A stretch of 64,000 nt of DNA from IMG/VR virus record IMGVR_UViG_3300009502_001526, positions 1 through 64,000 of that record. One strand, written 5' to 3'. The translations under genes were made by a program, and so were the position numbers. The notes beneath the pieces were generated by a model. It was not told where the DNA came from. It did no database searches and worked only from the letters and a program-made list of their open reading frames with translations. Positions 1-8,785 of the stretch are shown here, piece after piece. The DNA is from a virus. The stretch's first letter is position 1. Each line of letters starts with the position of its first letter.

Positions 1-203
1 CTGTTGAACAACACTTTCTGTTGTTCAGTATTTGAACTATTGAACAAATCAATAATTTTGTAAACAGTTTCAAGAATCTGATCTTTTTCAGGGTCATTGT
101 TCCAAATTTCTTTAACTAATTCGTCAAAGATTCCAAATTTACCATTGTTCTGTGTAAGAGTTGAAAAGGAAAATTCTACTTTGTTGATGAATTCTTGTGT
201 CAT
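1..203 (-). CDS. Partial CDS, N-terminal part of an unrecognised protein
   Basis: The reading frame opens at an ATG (201-203) and runs out of the left edge of the window without a stop, giving about 67 residues that begin MTQEFINKVEFSF. The visible part is polar and looks helical; no family is recognised. It follows a perfect Bacteroidota-type promoter (223-253) with a leader of about 20 nt, so it is probably the first gene of a leftward transcript. Confidence 0.7.
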   Translation of the reverse strand, partial: MTQEFINKVEFSFSTLTQNNGKFGIFDELVKEIWNNDPEKDQILETVYKIIDLFNSSNTEQQKVLFN

Positions 204-222
204 AGTGTTTTTTATTAGACTA

Positions 223-253
223 CAAAGATAAGGAATTAAGTTGAGACTACCAA
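223..253 (-). promoter_or_regulatory. Bacteroidota-type promoter (TTG-N20-TATCTTTG)
   Basis: Read on the minus strand, TTG at 251-253 is followed after 20 nt by TATCTTTG at 223-230. This matches the -33/-7 consensus of the Bacteroidota housekeeping sigma factor (TTG, about 19-21 nt, TAnnTTTG). It lies directly upstream of the partial gene ending at 203. Confidence 0.75.
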
Positions 254-257
254 AAAA

Positions 258-734
258 TTATAGATTAAAAACTCTATTTACTGTACTTAATGTGACTCTT
301 GGAACAACACTAAGAATTGCTATATGTGTTAAATCTTCAAAAAGATTATCAACATCATATTGAATTACTACATTAGCCATCAAATCAGGTATATGAACCG
401 CAATTTTATTTTTATAAGGATTCATTTTAACTGCAATTTTATCAAAATATTTCTCAAATAAAATTACTAAGCTATCATTTAGAATTTCATTAAATTCTGA
501 TATTGAGTTAACAGGTGTTCTTGTTTCAATTTTATTCTTTATTGAATGGATTTCTGTGTCATACCACCTTAAAAATATTGTTTTATTAAATTTATCAAGG
601 TGTATTTTAGATAATAAATTTGCATCATCAAGAAATTCATCTTTTTGATATATTGTGTCATAATCAATATCATCATCGTCTATTGATATGTCAGAAAATC
701 TTGATTCTAGAAAAAGCTTAAAATTAGTTATCAT
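258..734 (-). CDS. Small dual-tagged protein (N-tag MITNFKLF, C-tag FNL)
   Basis: This 158-residue protein is of unknown function. It begins MITNFKLFLE and ends in ...RVFNL, matching the N-terminal and C-terminal peptide tags shared by about 15 small genes in this window (for example 22926, 44236 and 45706). The body is acidic at the start (a run of Asp around residues 19-26) and otherwise unremarkable. It is the last gene of the leftward array coming from 14170, but a TATATATA-type element (736-750) sits directly before its ATG, so it may have its own promoter. Confidence 0.8.
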   Translation of the reverse strand: MITNFKLFLESRFSDISIDDDDIDYDTIYQKDEFLDDANLLSKIHLDKFNKTIFLRWYDTEIHSIKNKIETRTPVNSISEFNEILNDSLVILFEKYFDKIAVKMNPYKNKIAVHIPDLMANVVIQYDVDNLFEDLTHIAILSVVPRVTLSTVNRVFNL

Positions 735-735
735 T

Positions 736-750
736 CCAATATATATTAAA
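736..750 (-). promoter_or_regulatory. Candidate TATATATA-type (late-like) promoter element
   Basis: AATATATATTGG on the minus strand ends a few bases before the ATG at 734. Similar elements precede several other N-tagged genes and homing-nuclease genes here. The late-promoter role is inferred only from recurrence and from resemblance to the T4 late element TATAAATA. Confidence 0.25.
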
Positions 751-759
751 ATGAAAACT

Positions 760-963
760 TCAATTTTTTATTTTTGCTAATTTTTGTAGTTTAAGTTTTC
801 TAGTTCTTTTTGTGTTAAATTTATAATTGTCACATTTAGGATTAATACAACCTATTTTTGGACCAAAGAAATAATATTTTTTTTCTTCTGTTGATCCACA
901 TTTTGGACATGAGCCTTCTGTACCTTCTCTAATAACTCTACTAAGTGGTGGTTTTGGTATCAT
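760..963 (-). CDS. Small zinc-ribbon protein with C-terminal RKLKLQKL tag
   Basis: This 67-residue protein has two CxxC-like pairs (CPKC at about 19-22, CINPKC at about 39-44), which suggests a structural zinc site. It ends with RTRKLKLQKLAKIKN, the basic amphipathic C-terminal tag found on about 21 small proteins of this window. It overlaps the Dam gene by 4 nt. The next gene starts 26 nt downstream, so here the tag is not part of that gene's start region. Function unknown. Confidence 0.75.
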   Translation of the reverse strand: MIPKPPLSRVIREGTEGSCPKCGSTEEKKYYFFGPKIGCINPKCDNYKFNTKRTRKLKLQKLAKIKN

Positions 964-1448
964 AATTTAACAAATTTTCCACGAATTCCACAATTTTTTA
1001 ATATATCAGAATTTTCTTTTCCATATGCTACAAGTACAGATGGTGCACCAGCATTTGCTGCTGCTTTTTCACCAGTTACATAATGAAAAAATAATCTACC
1101 TTCAACAAATAATAAAGAATCTGCTTTGTTCCAAACATGATCAAAAAACATTCTTGTTTCAGTTCTAGCGAAAATTAATGCAATACCATTTCCATGTTCT
1201 GCGAGTTTATTCAACCATTCAGCAGCTTGTAAACCATATGGTGGATTGCACCATACTCTACCATACCATTTTTGTTTTAGTCCATCATCTTCAATGGTGA
1301 ATTTATTATTTGCAGTAATCCAAGGTGATATTATTGGCGCACAAGGATCTAAATCAAAAGTTCCAAGTGCTTTTAAAATATGTGGTGGTGTTAGCCATTC
1401 ATCATTTTGCATATTAGATGATTGATGCGATCCTATTCCTTTCCTCAT
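960..1448 (-). CDS. dam: Phage-type DNA N6-adenine methyltransferase
   Basis: This 162-residue protein matches the short phage DNA N-6-adenine-methyltransferase (Dam) family: NDEWLTPPHIL near the N-terminus, DLDPCAP around residue 35, and the catalytic NPPY motif as WCNPPYG near residue 68, followed by LIFARTET. Members transfer a methyl group from SAM to adenine N6, usually protecting phage DNA from restriction. It lies in an overlapping leftward operon. MetK at 4050 and a second DNA methyltransferase at 13406 share its cofactor. Confidence 0.9.
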   Translation of the reverse strand: MRKGIGSHQSSNMQNDEWLTPPHILKALGTFDLDPCAPIISPWITANNKFTIEDDGLKQKWYGRVWCNPPYGLQAAEWLNKLAEHGNGIALIFARTETRMFFDHVWNKADSLLFVEGRLFFHYVTGEKAAANAGAPSVLVAYGKENSDILKNCGIRGKFVKL

Positions 1449-1771
1449 GGCGCTATTCCTTTGTCATAACTGTATGTGTTAGGACCATCTTCACCATCAC
1501 ATACATCTTTAACCCATTGTTTATATTCTGGTGATTTTTTGCCTAATGAAACTCTATATTCTGAATGATCATTATTCCATTTAGCTTCTTTAACAATAAC
1601 TTCAGTTCCATTTAATATTCTTGCTACTTGATCTAAAACCCAATCTTTATGATGTACGCCATCATTTCCACCGTATTTTTCAATATAATATAACGCCCAA
1701 TTTATAGATGTATAATCTTTAAATTCTGTTTGTTGAATATCAACGTCAAATTCTCCTAAATATCCTTCCAT
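1445..1771 (-). CDS. Unrecognised 108-residue protein
   Basis: This is a soluble acidic protein with several Trp and Tyr residues. It overlaps the downstream dam gene by 4 nt (ATGA) and follows the 1774 gene by 2 nt, so it is co-transcribed with both. No membrane segment, signal peptide or known motif is visible. Co-translation with Dam is the only functional hint. Confidence 0.75.
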   Translation of the reverse strand: MEGYLGEFDVDIQQTEFKDYTSINWALYYIEKYGGNDGVHHKDWVLDQVARILNGTEVIVKEAKWNNDHSEYRVSLGKKSPEYKQWVKDVCDGEDGPNTYSYDKGIAP

Positions 1772-1773
1772 AA

Positions 1774-2403
1774 TTATTTAATAGATTTTAAGATATCATT
1801 ACAAAATACACTCATTTCATAATTGATTGGAACAAAATCAAAACTTAAACCAGATTCTGAAGGTGAGTCTCCCCAATTTGGCATAATTTTATCCCAAATT
1901 CTTTCTCTTTCTCTCCATTCTTTTTCAAGTTCTTCTTGACGTTCTATTGTCATTGTATTCCAATCTTCTTTATCCCAATCATAATTACTTTGATCAGTAT
2001 TATTCTGATAGTGATAGTCTTTTAATTGAGTATATTTATTTAACACTTCTTTTTGATAATCTCTTGGCAATCCAAATAATTGAACATATAAATTGTTCTC
2101 ACAAAAATAAACAACTGCTGAAGCAGAAATATTAAATGGGTGATGTTCACCTATTTTTTCTTCTTTCCTAATAATATCTTCTAAAAGATATTCTGAAAAA
2201 TCTGTTTCTTTTAGTTGTTCCCATGTTAAATCTGAAGGTAAAAAAGGATATCTGGATTTTTTTAAAATCCAAGAAGAATAATTACATTTCATTAACATTG
2301 CTTTTGTTAATGAAATGTACTCTTTCTTAATTTCTTTTAGAATTGAGATAAGTTCTTCTCCAGTGCCTTCAAATTTGAAAGCATTATAAATTTTTGTACT
2401 CAT
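1774..2403 (-). CDS. Unrecognised 209-residue protein
   Basis: The protein is soluble and rich in Glu, Lys, Trp and Tyr, with a highly charged central stretch (around residues 140-170: YDWDKEDWNTM, then EELEKEWRERER) likely to be helical. It shares one base with the YqeY-like gene (2403). No family is recognised; tight packing supports a real gene in the Dam/YqeY operon. Confidence 0.75.
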   Translation of the reverse strand: MSTKIYNAFKFEGTGEELISILKEIKKEYISLTKAMLMKCNYSSWILKKSRYPFLPSDLTWEQLKETDFSEYLLEDIIRKEEKIGEHHPFNISASAVVYFCENNLYVQLFGLPRDYQKEVLNKYTQLKDYHYQNNTDQSNYDWDKEDWNTMTIERQEELEKEWRERERIWDKIMPNWGDSPSESGLSFDFVPINYEMSVFCNDILKSIK

Positions 2404-2807
2404 TATGAAAACATTTTTTTAATACAATCACTTACAATTTTACCATCATATTTCTTACCGAAAAACTCTTTTGATTCAGCAATCATTTTACCCATATCTT
2501 TCATAGTATATAATCGTTCTTGATTATATTCTTGACGATCAAATACGCTTTGTAGAAAATCTAAAACTTCTTTTTCAGTTACTTTTTCTGGCATATATGT
2601 TGAAAGTACTTCAATTTCTGATGTGTTATTACATTCAGTAGCACCTTCAACCATTCTTTTAAGAATTCTAAGTACTTGTTCGTCAGTCAATTCTTTATTT
2701 TCCTCACGACTCATTTCTCCTACTACCACTTTCAATAAATCCCTCTTAGGAATGTTTGTAGTCATTGATTCTTTCAAATCAAATTTAATCTGTTCTTGTA
2801 GTGTCAT
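2403..2807 (-). CDS. GatB/YqeY-domain protein
   Basis: This 134-residue protein resembles the YqeY family: an N-terminal LQEQIKFDLKESM helix, a middle part like VVGEMSREENKELTDEQVLRIL, then STYMPEKVTEKEV, which corresponds to the family's ...YLPxxLSEEEL segment. YqeY proteins carry the C-terminal domain of the tRNA amidotransferase subunit GatB and are thought to bind tRNA or an aminoacyl-tRNA partner. It is slightly shorter than the usual ~148 residues. With PTH2 (3639) it gives this operon a tRNA-related flavour. Confidence 0.8.
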   Translation of the reverse strand: MTLQEQIKFDLKESMTTNIPKRDLLKVVVGEMSREENKELTDEQVLRILKRMVEGATECNNTSEIEVLSTYMPEKVTEKEVLDFLQSVFDRQEYNQERLYTMKDMGKMIAESKEFFGKKYDGKIVSDCIKKMFS

Positions 2808-3000
2808 TTTGCTTTATTTTATTTAGTTTTTCTTTTCTTTCTTTTCTTAAAATTATATTAGATAGTATTTTTGAAACTTTAGTACTTACAATTATGAATG
2901 TTGGGCAATTATCTTTTCTACCTCTATATAATTTATCATCATCCATTAGAGGATCTTCATAAACTGTTATTTGACCTAAAACTCCAATTTTGTTTATCAT
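2785..3000 (-). CDS. Small protein with C-terminal RKEKLNKI tag
   Basis: This 71-residue protein has a short beta-rich body and ends ILRKERKEKLNKIKQNDTTRTD, one of the clearest copies of the shared C-terminal tag. Its 3' end overlaps the start of the YqeY-like gene by 23 nt, and its own ATG lies inside the tag-coding region of the preceding gene. Function unknown. Confidence 0.7.
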   Translation of the reverse strand: MINKIGVLGQITVYEDPLMDDDKLYRGRKDNCPTFIIVSTKVSKILSNIILRKERKEKLNKIKQNDTTRTD

Positions 3001-3268
3001 TTATTCTTCTTAATTTCTGTGCTCTTTCTATTCTTTTATAATAATTATCGAATTCAGATAATTTATATTCATTATTTTTATATTTTACTGATACACATAT
3101 TGAATTCATATCAATATCTAAATCAGTTGTAATGTCAACAAATTCTGCTATATTATCAGGAAAAAATTTATTGTTTAAAAACACAACTATATTTCTTCTA
3201 TTTCCTGGATTAATCATTTGCCATCTGAAGTTATCTAAAATTACTTTAAATACTAAATCTCTGAACAT
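2957..3268 (-). CDS. Unrecognised small protein with tag-like RAQKLRRI end region
   Basis: I chose the ATG at 3266-3268, which overlaps the previous gene's stop as TAATG, over one six codons further upstream. The 103 residues begin MFRDLVFKVILDNFRW. A segment RIERAQKLRRIND near the end resembles the RKxKLxKI tag but is followed by about 14 more residues. The next gene starts within this region. Function unknown. Confidence 0.65.
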   Translation of the reverse strand: MFRDLVFKVILDNFRWQMINPGNRRNIVVFLNNKFFPDNIAEFVDITTDLDIDMNSICVSVKYKNNEYKLSEFDNYYKRIERAQKLRRINDKQNWSFRSNNSL

Positions 3269-3636
3269 TAGTTTAAGTCCCAACAAAATTCTGTTAAAAA
3301 ACTATGTTTTTCATCATATGAAGAAATTTCTTTATCAACTGCGTTAAAAAAATCTTTTTCTTTATCACCATTGATAAATAATTGATCAATATGATTTAAT
3401 TTAGCAAGTCTAACTAAATCATCATAATCTTTATCCCTTAAATAACCTTTTAGTGGTATAATTCTACCAACGCAACTACTCCAATGTAGTTCTCTACCAT
3501 TAAAAGTAATATAATACCAATCTTCACTATCATCTCCAATGGCAATAAGTCTTTCAATATTACCCATTTGTGTAATGATAAATTGACCTTTCATTTTTTC
3601 AAATTCTTCTAGAATTATTCTAAGATTATCTTCCAT
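3268..3636 (-). CDS. Unrecognised 122-residue protein
   Basis: A soluble protein with an N-terminal helical part (MEDNLRIILEEFEKM), a beta-rich middle (QMGNIERLIAIG, then WYYITFNG) and an acidic C-terminal half. Its stop overlaps the start of the downstream gene and it lies 2 nt below the PTH2 gene, so it is co-transcribed. No motif identifies a family. Confidence 0.75.
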   Translation of the reverse strand: MEDNLRIILEEFEKMKGQFIITQMGNIERLIAIGDDSEDWYYITFNGRELHWSSCVGRIIPLKGYLRDKDYDDLVRLAKLNHIDQLFINGDKEKDFFNAVDKEISSYDEKHSFLTEFCWDLN

Positions 3637-3638
3637 AA

Positions 3639-4034
3639 TTATAATAATTTTAAATGCCCAGTTATTTTATTTATTTCTTCTGGATCCGCTGGTCCAATTG
3701 CTATACAAGTTTTGGTCGGCACTCCACCAAATTCAGTTAAGCCAGCATCAACAATTAAAGAACAAGGTAATCTAGCATTTTTTGCTTTTTGATACAATTC
3801 TTCTAATTCTTGTTCGCTATCACAACTAACACAAATTTTAGTAAAAAGACCATCTATCCAATCTTTCATATCCTCTGTCATACCATTTATTCTATAAAAA
3901 TCACGATCTTCTGGATCATTCCATTCTCCCCAATCAAAGAATACCTTTAGACTCGCATGGCAACCTTGTGATATTTGCTTTCCTTTACGCATATTTAAAT
4001 CTTTTCTTATAACTATAACTTGTTTTGGCTCCAT
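3639..4034 (-). CDS. pth2: Peptidyl-tRNA hydrolase, PTH2 type
   Basis: The 131 residues match the archaeal/eukaryotic-type PTH2 fold from end to end: QVIVIRKDLNMRKGKQISQG (family core VxRxDLxMxxGKxAAQxxHA), CHASLKVF, then KICVSCDSEQEL, SLIVDAGLTEFGG and TKTCIAIGPADPEEI near the end. PTH2 enzymes release peptides from drop-off peptidyl-tRNA and recycle the tRNA. Bacteria mostly use the unrelated PTH1, so a PTH2 next to MetK and YqeY is notable, though phage copies are known. A TATATTTG box (4039-4046) sits just before the start. Confidence 0.93.
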   Translation of the reverse strand: MEPKQVIVIRKDLNMRKGKQISQGCHASLKVFFDWGEWNDPEDRDFYRINGMTEDMKDWIDGLFTKICVSCDSEQELEELYQKAKNARLPCSLIVDAGLTEFGGVPTKTCIAIGPADPEEINKITGHLKLL

Positions 4035-4038
4035 TTTA

Positions 4039-4046
4039 CAAATATA
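4039..4046 (-). promoter_or_regulatory. Candidate -7 box TATATTTG upstream of PTH2
   Basis: TATATTTG on the minus strand matches TAnnTTTG and lies 5 nt before the PTH2 ATG, inside the short gap after metK. No TTG is found at the expected -33 distance, and the leader would be extremely short, so this may be chance. Confidence 0.25.
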
Positions 4047-4049
4047 ATT

Positions 4050-5309
4050 TTAATTTTCAGATAAAAAAATTTCTTTAATCTTATCTACATAGTCTAATTT
4101 TTCCCAAGTGAAAAATTCAACATTTTTAAATATTTTATCAGCCACTTTATATGTATCTTTATCTTCATAAAATACTTGAACTCTATTGTAATAACTATCT
4201 CTACCAAAATGTCCATATGATGCTGTTGGACAATAGATAGGATTTTTTAATCCTAGCCTTTCTACGATAGAGTATGGTTTCATATCAAATAGTTCATTTA
4301 ATTTTTCTGCAATAACTTCATCAGAATATTTTCCTGTACCATAAGTGTTTACATAAAAACCAACTGGCTCTGCGACACCAATTGCGTATGCAACTTGTAT
4401 TAAAATCTCATCTGCTATACCAGCTGCTACTAAATTTTTAGCAATATGTCTAGCAGCATATGCTGCTGATCTATCAACTTTTGATGAATCTTTACCTGAA
4501 AATGCACCACCACCGTGCGCACCTTTTCCACCATATGTATCAACAATAATTTTCCTGCCAGTTAAGCCAGTATCACCGTGAGGTCCACCAATTACAAATT
4601 TGCCAGTTGGATTAACTAGTAGTTTTAATTCTTGATTAAACAAAGGTAATAATTTGCTAGGTAATAAATTTATTACTCTTGGAATCAAAATAGTTTTAAT
4701 ATCTTCTGTTATTTCTGGAACATCTGTATCTTCATCATGTTGTGTAGAAATAACTATTGTGTCTATTCTTATTGGTTTATTATCTTCATATTCAATTGTA
4801 ACCTGAGATTTACTATCAGGTCTTAAGTATGTCATATATCTACCTTCTCTTCTAATTTTAGATAGCTCTTTTAATAGTAAATGTGACAATTCAATTGTTA
4901 ATGGCATATAATTTTCAGTTTCATTCGTAGCATAACCGAACATCATTCCTTGGTCACCAGCGCCTTGTAATTCTGGATTTTCTCTATCAACTCCTTGATA
5001 TATATCATTTGATTGACCGTGAATTGTAGTTATTATACCACAAGATTCACTATCAAATTTATATTCAGATTTTGTATAACCTATTTCAGAGATAGTATCT
5101 CTTACAACTTTTTGAATATCAATATAATCATTTGTTCTAACTTCACCAGCGCAAACAACTAATCCTGTTGTTACTAATGTTTCACATGCAACCTTGGAAT
5201 TAGGATCATGTTTTAAAAAATCATCTAATAATGCATCAGATATTTGATCTGAAACTTTGTCTGGGTGTCCTTCAGATACACTCTCTGATGTAAATAAGTA
5301 TTTGCTCAT
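4050..5309 (-). CDS. metK: S-adenosylmethionine synthetase
   Basis: This 419-residue protein has the full MetK set: [19 protein letters not shown] at the N-terminus, [15 protein letters not shown] around residue 117, and the phosphate-binding [13 protein letters not shown] plus [19 protein letters not shown] in the second half. It makes SAM from methionine and ATP. It is somewhat longer than the usual 380-400 residues. In a phage it could raise SAM for the two DNA methyltransferases and the radical SAM enzyme here, or offset SAM depletion. It is followed by PTH2 after 15 nt. Confidence 0.97.
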   Translation of the reverse strand: MSKYLFTSESVSEGHPDKVSDQISDALLDDFLKHDPNSKVACETLVTTGLVVCAGEVRTNDYIDIQKVVRDTISEIGYTKSEYKFDSESCGIITTIHGQSNDIYQGVDRENPELQGAGDQGMMFGYATNETENYMPLTIELSHLLLKELSKIRREGRYMTYLRPDSKSQVTIEYEDNKPIRIDTIVISTQHDEDTDVPEITEDIKTILIPRVINLLPSKLLPLFNQELKLLVNPTGKFVIGGPHGDTGLTGRKIIVDTYGGKGAHGGGAFSGKDSSKVDRSAAYAARHIAKNLVAAGIADEILIQVAYAIGVAEPVGFYVNTYGTGKYSDEVIAEKLNELFDMKPYSIVERLGLKNPIYCPTASYGHFGRDSYYNRVQVFYEDKDTYKVADKIFKNVEFFTWEKLDYVDKIKEIFLSEN

Positions 5310-5329
5310 AATTTAATTTATTTGTTTTT

Positions 5330-6325
5330 TTAATCATTTAAGTCGAATTCCATCATTATTTTAACTAACTCTTTGAATTTAACTTTTGATTCCCAACCTA
5401 AAACAGTTTTTGCTTTTGTTGGATCTCCTAATAATAAATCTACTTCTGATGGTCTGAAGTATTTTGGATCTATTTTAACTACAGTTTTACCTGTTTTTTT
5501 ATCTACACCTATTTCATCTTTCCCTGAACCTCTCCATTCAATTTGAACATCAATATATTTACAAGCTTCTTCAATAAATTCTCTATTTGTGTGCCCTTCA
5601 CCAGTTGCAATAACAAAATCATCTGGCTCTGGATGTTCTATAATTTTGATCATAGCATCGCAATATTCTGGTGCATAACCCCAATCTCTTGAACTGTCAA
5701 TATTTCCAAGATGAATTGGTTCTCCAGTCTTTGACCATTTTACTAATCCTTGTGTTATCTTTTTTGTTACAAAGTTTCCGCCTCTTCTCTCTGACTCATG
5801 ATTAAACAGTATACCATTGGAAATGAACATATTATAAGATTCTCTATAATTTTTAGAGATCCAATATGAATATAATTTTGCAACTCCATAAGGTGATCTA
5901 GGATAAAATGGTGTTGTTTCCTTTTGCGGAGTTTCTTGAACTTTACCAAATAATTCAGATGTTGTAGCATTGTAAATTCTACATTCTGGACAGTGTTTTT
6001 TTACTGCTTCTAATATTATTAGTGTACCTAATCCGTCAGTGTGGGCAGTGTATAAAGGTAGAAAGAAAGAGATTTGGACGTGACTTTGAGCAGCTAGATT
6101 GTAAATTCTATCTGGTTTAACTCTACTAATTATATCATCTATATTTAACGGATCAGTTAAATCTCCATAATGTAGATGTAATTTATCAAATATATGATCT
6201 ATTCTACTGGTATTAAATGAACTAGACCTTCTTATAATTCCGTGAACTTCATGTCCTTGTTCTAATAGTTTTTCTGCTAAGTAACTCCCGTCTTGACCAG
6301 TGATCCCCGTACATAATATTTTCAT
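5330..6325 (-). CDS. gmd: GDP-mannose 4,6-dehydratase
   Basis: The 331-residue extended SDR begins with the NAD(P) motif TGITGQDGSYLAEKLL and has the GMD signatures HGIIRRSSSFNTSRIDH, YNLAAQSHVQISF, the catalytic TSELFG and SPYGVAKLYSYW (YxxxK), and NHESERRGGNFVTKKIT. It converts GDP-mannose to GDP-4-keto-6-deoxymannose, the branch point to GDP-fucose, GDP-perosamine and GDP-colitose. The fucose synthase-like gene and an aminotransferase-fold enzyme follow upstream in the same operon. A slightly shorter form than the usual 340-370 residues. Confidence 0.97.
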   Translation of the reverse strand: MKILCTGITGQDGSYLAEKLLEQGHEVHGIIRRSSSFNTSRIDHIFDKLHLHYGDLTDPLNIDDIISRVKPDRIYNLAAQSHVQISFFLPLYTAHTDGLGTLIILEAVKKHCPECRIYNATTSELFGKVQETPQKETTPFYPRSPYGVAKLYSYWISKNYRESYNMFISNGILFNHESERRGGNFVTKKITQGLVKWSKTGEPIHLGNIDSSRDWGYAPEYCDAMIKIIEHPEPDDFVIATGEGHTNREFIEEACKYIDVQIEWRGSGKDEIGVDKKTGKTVVKIDPKYFRPSEVDLLLGDPTKAKTVLGWESKVKFKELVKIMMEFDLND

Positions 6326-6341
6326 TTATTAATAATTATTT

Positions 6342-7271
6342 TTATTCTAACGTAGTTAGATAATTTTTATAAGTTTCTTTTATACCTTCTTCTAATTCAA
6401 TAGTATGATTCCATCCTAATGAATGTAGTTTAGAAACATCTAAAAGTTTCTTTGGTGTTCCATCTGGTTTAGATGAATCAAAATATATTTCTCCTTCAAA
6501 TTCTATAATCTTTTTCATTAATAGTGCTAAATCTTTTATTGTTAAATCTTTACCACTACCTATATTGATTATTTCATTTTGGTTATAATTTTCCATTAAA
6601 AACAAACAAGCATCCGCTAAATCATAAACATGTAAGAATTCTCTATAAGGTGATCCAGTACCCCAAAGAGTGATAGATTTATCACCTCTTACTTTTGCTT
6701 CGTGAATTTTCCTTATCATTGCTGGAAACACGTGTGAATTTTCAAGATGATATGAATCGTTAGGTCCATAAAGATTTGTTGGCATTACAGAAATATAATT
6801 TGTATTATATTGTTTATTATATGATTGACACATTTTAATACCAGCAATTTTTGCTATTGCGTATGCATCATTTGTTTGCTCTAAATATCCTGACAATAAA
6901 TATTCTTCCTTAATTGGCTGTGGACATTCTCTAGGATAGATACAACTTGATCCTAATAAAAGCAATTTTTTAACATCAAAATTGAAACAAGAGTTTATCA
7001 CATTTGTTTCAATCATTAGATTTTGATAAATATATTCAGCAGGATATAGATTATTAGCCATAATTCCACCAACTTTTGCTGCGGCTAAAAATACATAATC
7101 TGGTTTTTCGTTCTTAAAATAATTATAAGTTCTAGATTGATTTGTAAGATCAAGCTCTTGATGACTAGCAGTAATTATATTAGTATAACCTTCATTTTTT
7201 AATTTTCTAACTATTGCACTACCGACCATTCCATTATGTCCAGCTACAAAAATTTTACTATTTAATTCCAT
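6342..7271 (-). CDS. fcl: GDP-L-fucose synthase-like epimerase/reductase
   Basis: This 309-residue SDR matches the WcaG/Fcl family: GHNGMVGSAIVRKL, AAAKVGGIMANN, LLLGSSCIYPRECPQPI, catalytic YAIAKIAG (YxxxK), and MPTNLYGPNDSYHLENSHV. The family epimerises and reduces GDP-4-keto-6-deoxymannose (the GMD product) to GDP-L-fucose. It lies 16 nt upstream of gmd. Because the operon also has a His-type DegT enzyme, its substrate could instead be the 3-deoxy intermediate, giving GDP-colitose. Confidence 0.93.
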   Translation of the reverse strand: MELNSKIFVAGHNGMVGSAIVRKLKNEGYTNIITASHQELDLTNQSRTYNYFKNEKPDYVFLAAAKVGGIMANNLYPAEYIYQNLMIETNVINSCFNFDVKKLLLLGSSCIYPRECPQPIKEEYLLSGYLEQTNDAYAIAKIAGIKMCQSYNKQYNTNYISVMPTNLYGPNDSYHLENSHVFPAMIRKIHEAKVRGDKSITLWGTGSPYREFLHVYDLADACLFLMENYNQNEIINIGSGKDLTIKDLALLMKKIIEFEGEIYFDSSKPDGTPKKLLDVSKLHSLGWNHTIELEEGIKETYKNYLTTLE

Positions 7272-7286
7272 TCATATTAATTATTT

Positions 7287-7631
7287 TTATTCGTGACCTT
7301 TATAAAGTTTTACAGAATCTTCAATTAAAGATTTTCCTTCTATAATTGATTTTTCCATCATTCTGTTAATCGCCTCAACATATTTTGGTCTTTTTTGTTT
7401 AAAACAAATGTCAATTTTCCTTTTCAAATCAGCAATTTCTGCATCTGAAGTTGATAATCCAATTGCATCTTCTAAATACCACATTCTACAATGTAGTATT
7501 GATAATTTTTCTATTACTTCACCAATATTATCAGTTTCAATAATATCAGATGGCATATCCACATTTGTTGATTTATTTAATGTATTATTAATTGTTGTTT
7601 TAATGATATCTTCTATTCTTTCACCTATCAT
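7287..7631 (-). CDS. Possible DUF4254-like protein in sugar cluster
   Basis: The 114-residue helical protein carries LHCRMWYLEDAIG, then DLKRKIDICFKQKRPKYVEAINRMM. This pattern (aromatic-ED motif followed by KRxID and a polar helix) resembles DUF4254, a family found in Bacteroidota polysaccharide clusters, but the protein is shorter than usual. It shares 4 nt with the DegT gene. The family assignment is from memory of the motif only. Confidence 0.75.
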   Translation of the reverse strand: MIGERIEDIIKTTINNTLNKSTNVDMPSDIIETDNIGEVIEKLSILHCRMWYLEDAIGLSTSDAEIADLKRKIDICFKQKRPKYVEAINRMMEKSIIEGKSLIEDSVKLYKGHE

Positions 7632-8785
7632 ATTACATTTTTATTTATTATATCACAGATATACTCTACTTCTTCTAGTCCTATATCTGGATTATTTGGC
7701 ACATACAATCCATATTTATCTACTATATCAGCAAAGTTAAAAGATTGTTTACCGTATAATTTTACCCAATAAGGCTGATTTCCAATAGACCCACAAATTA
7801 ATGGTCTACAGTCAACACCTCCTTTATTTAATTCTTCTGCAATTTTTTTCCTATTTGGATGAATTATAGGATAGGCAAAATTTGAAATATATGTATTTGG
7901 AAAATCAGTAATTTTCCAATAATCATTTTTAATTAATTCATTGTAATAAAAATAATTAAATTGCCTGGTGTGAACTACCCTATCAATTTTATCCATTTGA
8001 TGTATTCCAATGAATGCTTGTAAGTCTGTTGATCTTAAATTGAACCCAGGATAATAAAATTTATATAAATCTTCGAATTCATCAACTTCAAATCCCTTTT
8101 TTAATTCAGATTTAAATGGTTCATCTAAATCTCTATCCCAGCCATGCGCTCTTATTGATTTTAATATGCTATATAATTCGTAATCATCTGTTGTGATCAT
8201 ACCACCTTCTATTGTTGATAAATGATGACCGAAATAAAATGAAAATGAACTCATTAAACCAAATGAACCAGTTTTTATACCATTATATGTTGAACCAATA
8301 CTTTCACAAGAATCTTCTAATAAAATAATGTCATTTTCTAAGCATAAGTCAATTATTTCTTTCATTTTATTTGGAAATCCAAGTACATGAACTAACATTA
8401 CAACAGATGGACTATGTTCTTTTATTAATCTTTTTAGATCATCAATATCTAACCCAAGTGTTTCTTTATCACAATCACATAATATAGGATTTAATCCTAC
8501 TTGAATAATTGGAGCAACAGTTGTTGTCCATGAGACTGCAGGCAGTATAATATTTTTGTTTTTTAATTTACCAGAAATTAATAAACTATAAATCATAGCA
8601 AGGTTAGCTGATGATCCAGAATTGACGTATACCGAATATTTTCTATTTTGATATTTAGAAAATTTCTCTTCAAATTCTATAGTAAGTTTATTTTTGGTGA
8701 GTATTGGGTTTGTTTTTAACCATTCTATTAATAAACTAATATCATTAGTATCAATAGTATCCTTAACTAGTGTAATTCTATCCAT
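7628..8785 (-). CDS. DegT/DnrJ/EryC1 fold enzyme with His at the PLP lysine site (3-dehydratase-like)
   Basis: The 385-residue protein has the fold-type I sugar aminotransferase layout: YVNSGSSANLAMIYSLL, LPAVSWTTTVAPI, LLEDSCESIGS. Where aminotransferases have a PLP-binding lysine, it has FYFGHHLSTIEGG, with His at residue 188. The same Lys-to-His change defines ColD (GDP-4-keto-6-deoxymannose 3-dehydratase) and E1, which remove the C3 hydroxyl. With GMD in the operon, GDP-4-keto-3,6-dideoxymannose is the likely product. Aminotransferase activity is unlikely without the lysine. Confidence 0.93.
   Translation of the reverse strand: MDRITLVKDTIDTNDISLLIEWLKTNPILTKNKLTIEFEEKFSKYQNRKYSVYVNSGSSANLAMIYSLLISGKLKNKNIILPAVSWTTTVAPIIQVGLNPILCDCDKETLGLDIDDLKRLIKEHSPSVVMLVHVLGFPNKMKEIIDLCLENDIILLEDSCESIGSTYNGIKTGSFGLMSSFSFYFGHHLSTIEGGMITTDDYELYSILKSIRAHGWDRDLDEPFKSELKKGFEVDEFEDLYKFYYPGFNLRSTDLQAFIGIHQMDKIDRVVHTRQFNYFYYNELIKNDYWKITDFPNTYISNFAYPIIHPNRKKIAEELNKGGVDCRPLICGSIGNQPYWVKLYGKQSFNFADIVDKYGLYVPNNPDIGLEEVEYICDIINKNVI

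Noticed and set aside
5767-5970. Minus-strand frame inside gmd
   Set aside because: An out-of-phase shadow of the well-supported GMD reading frame.
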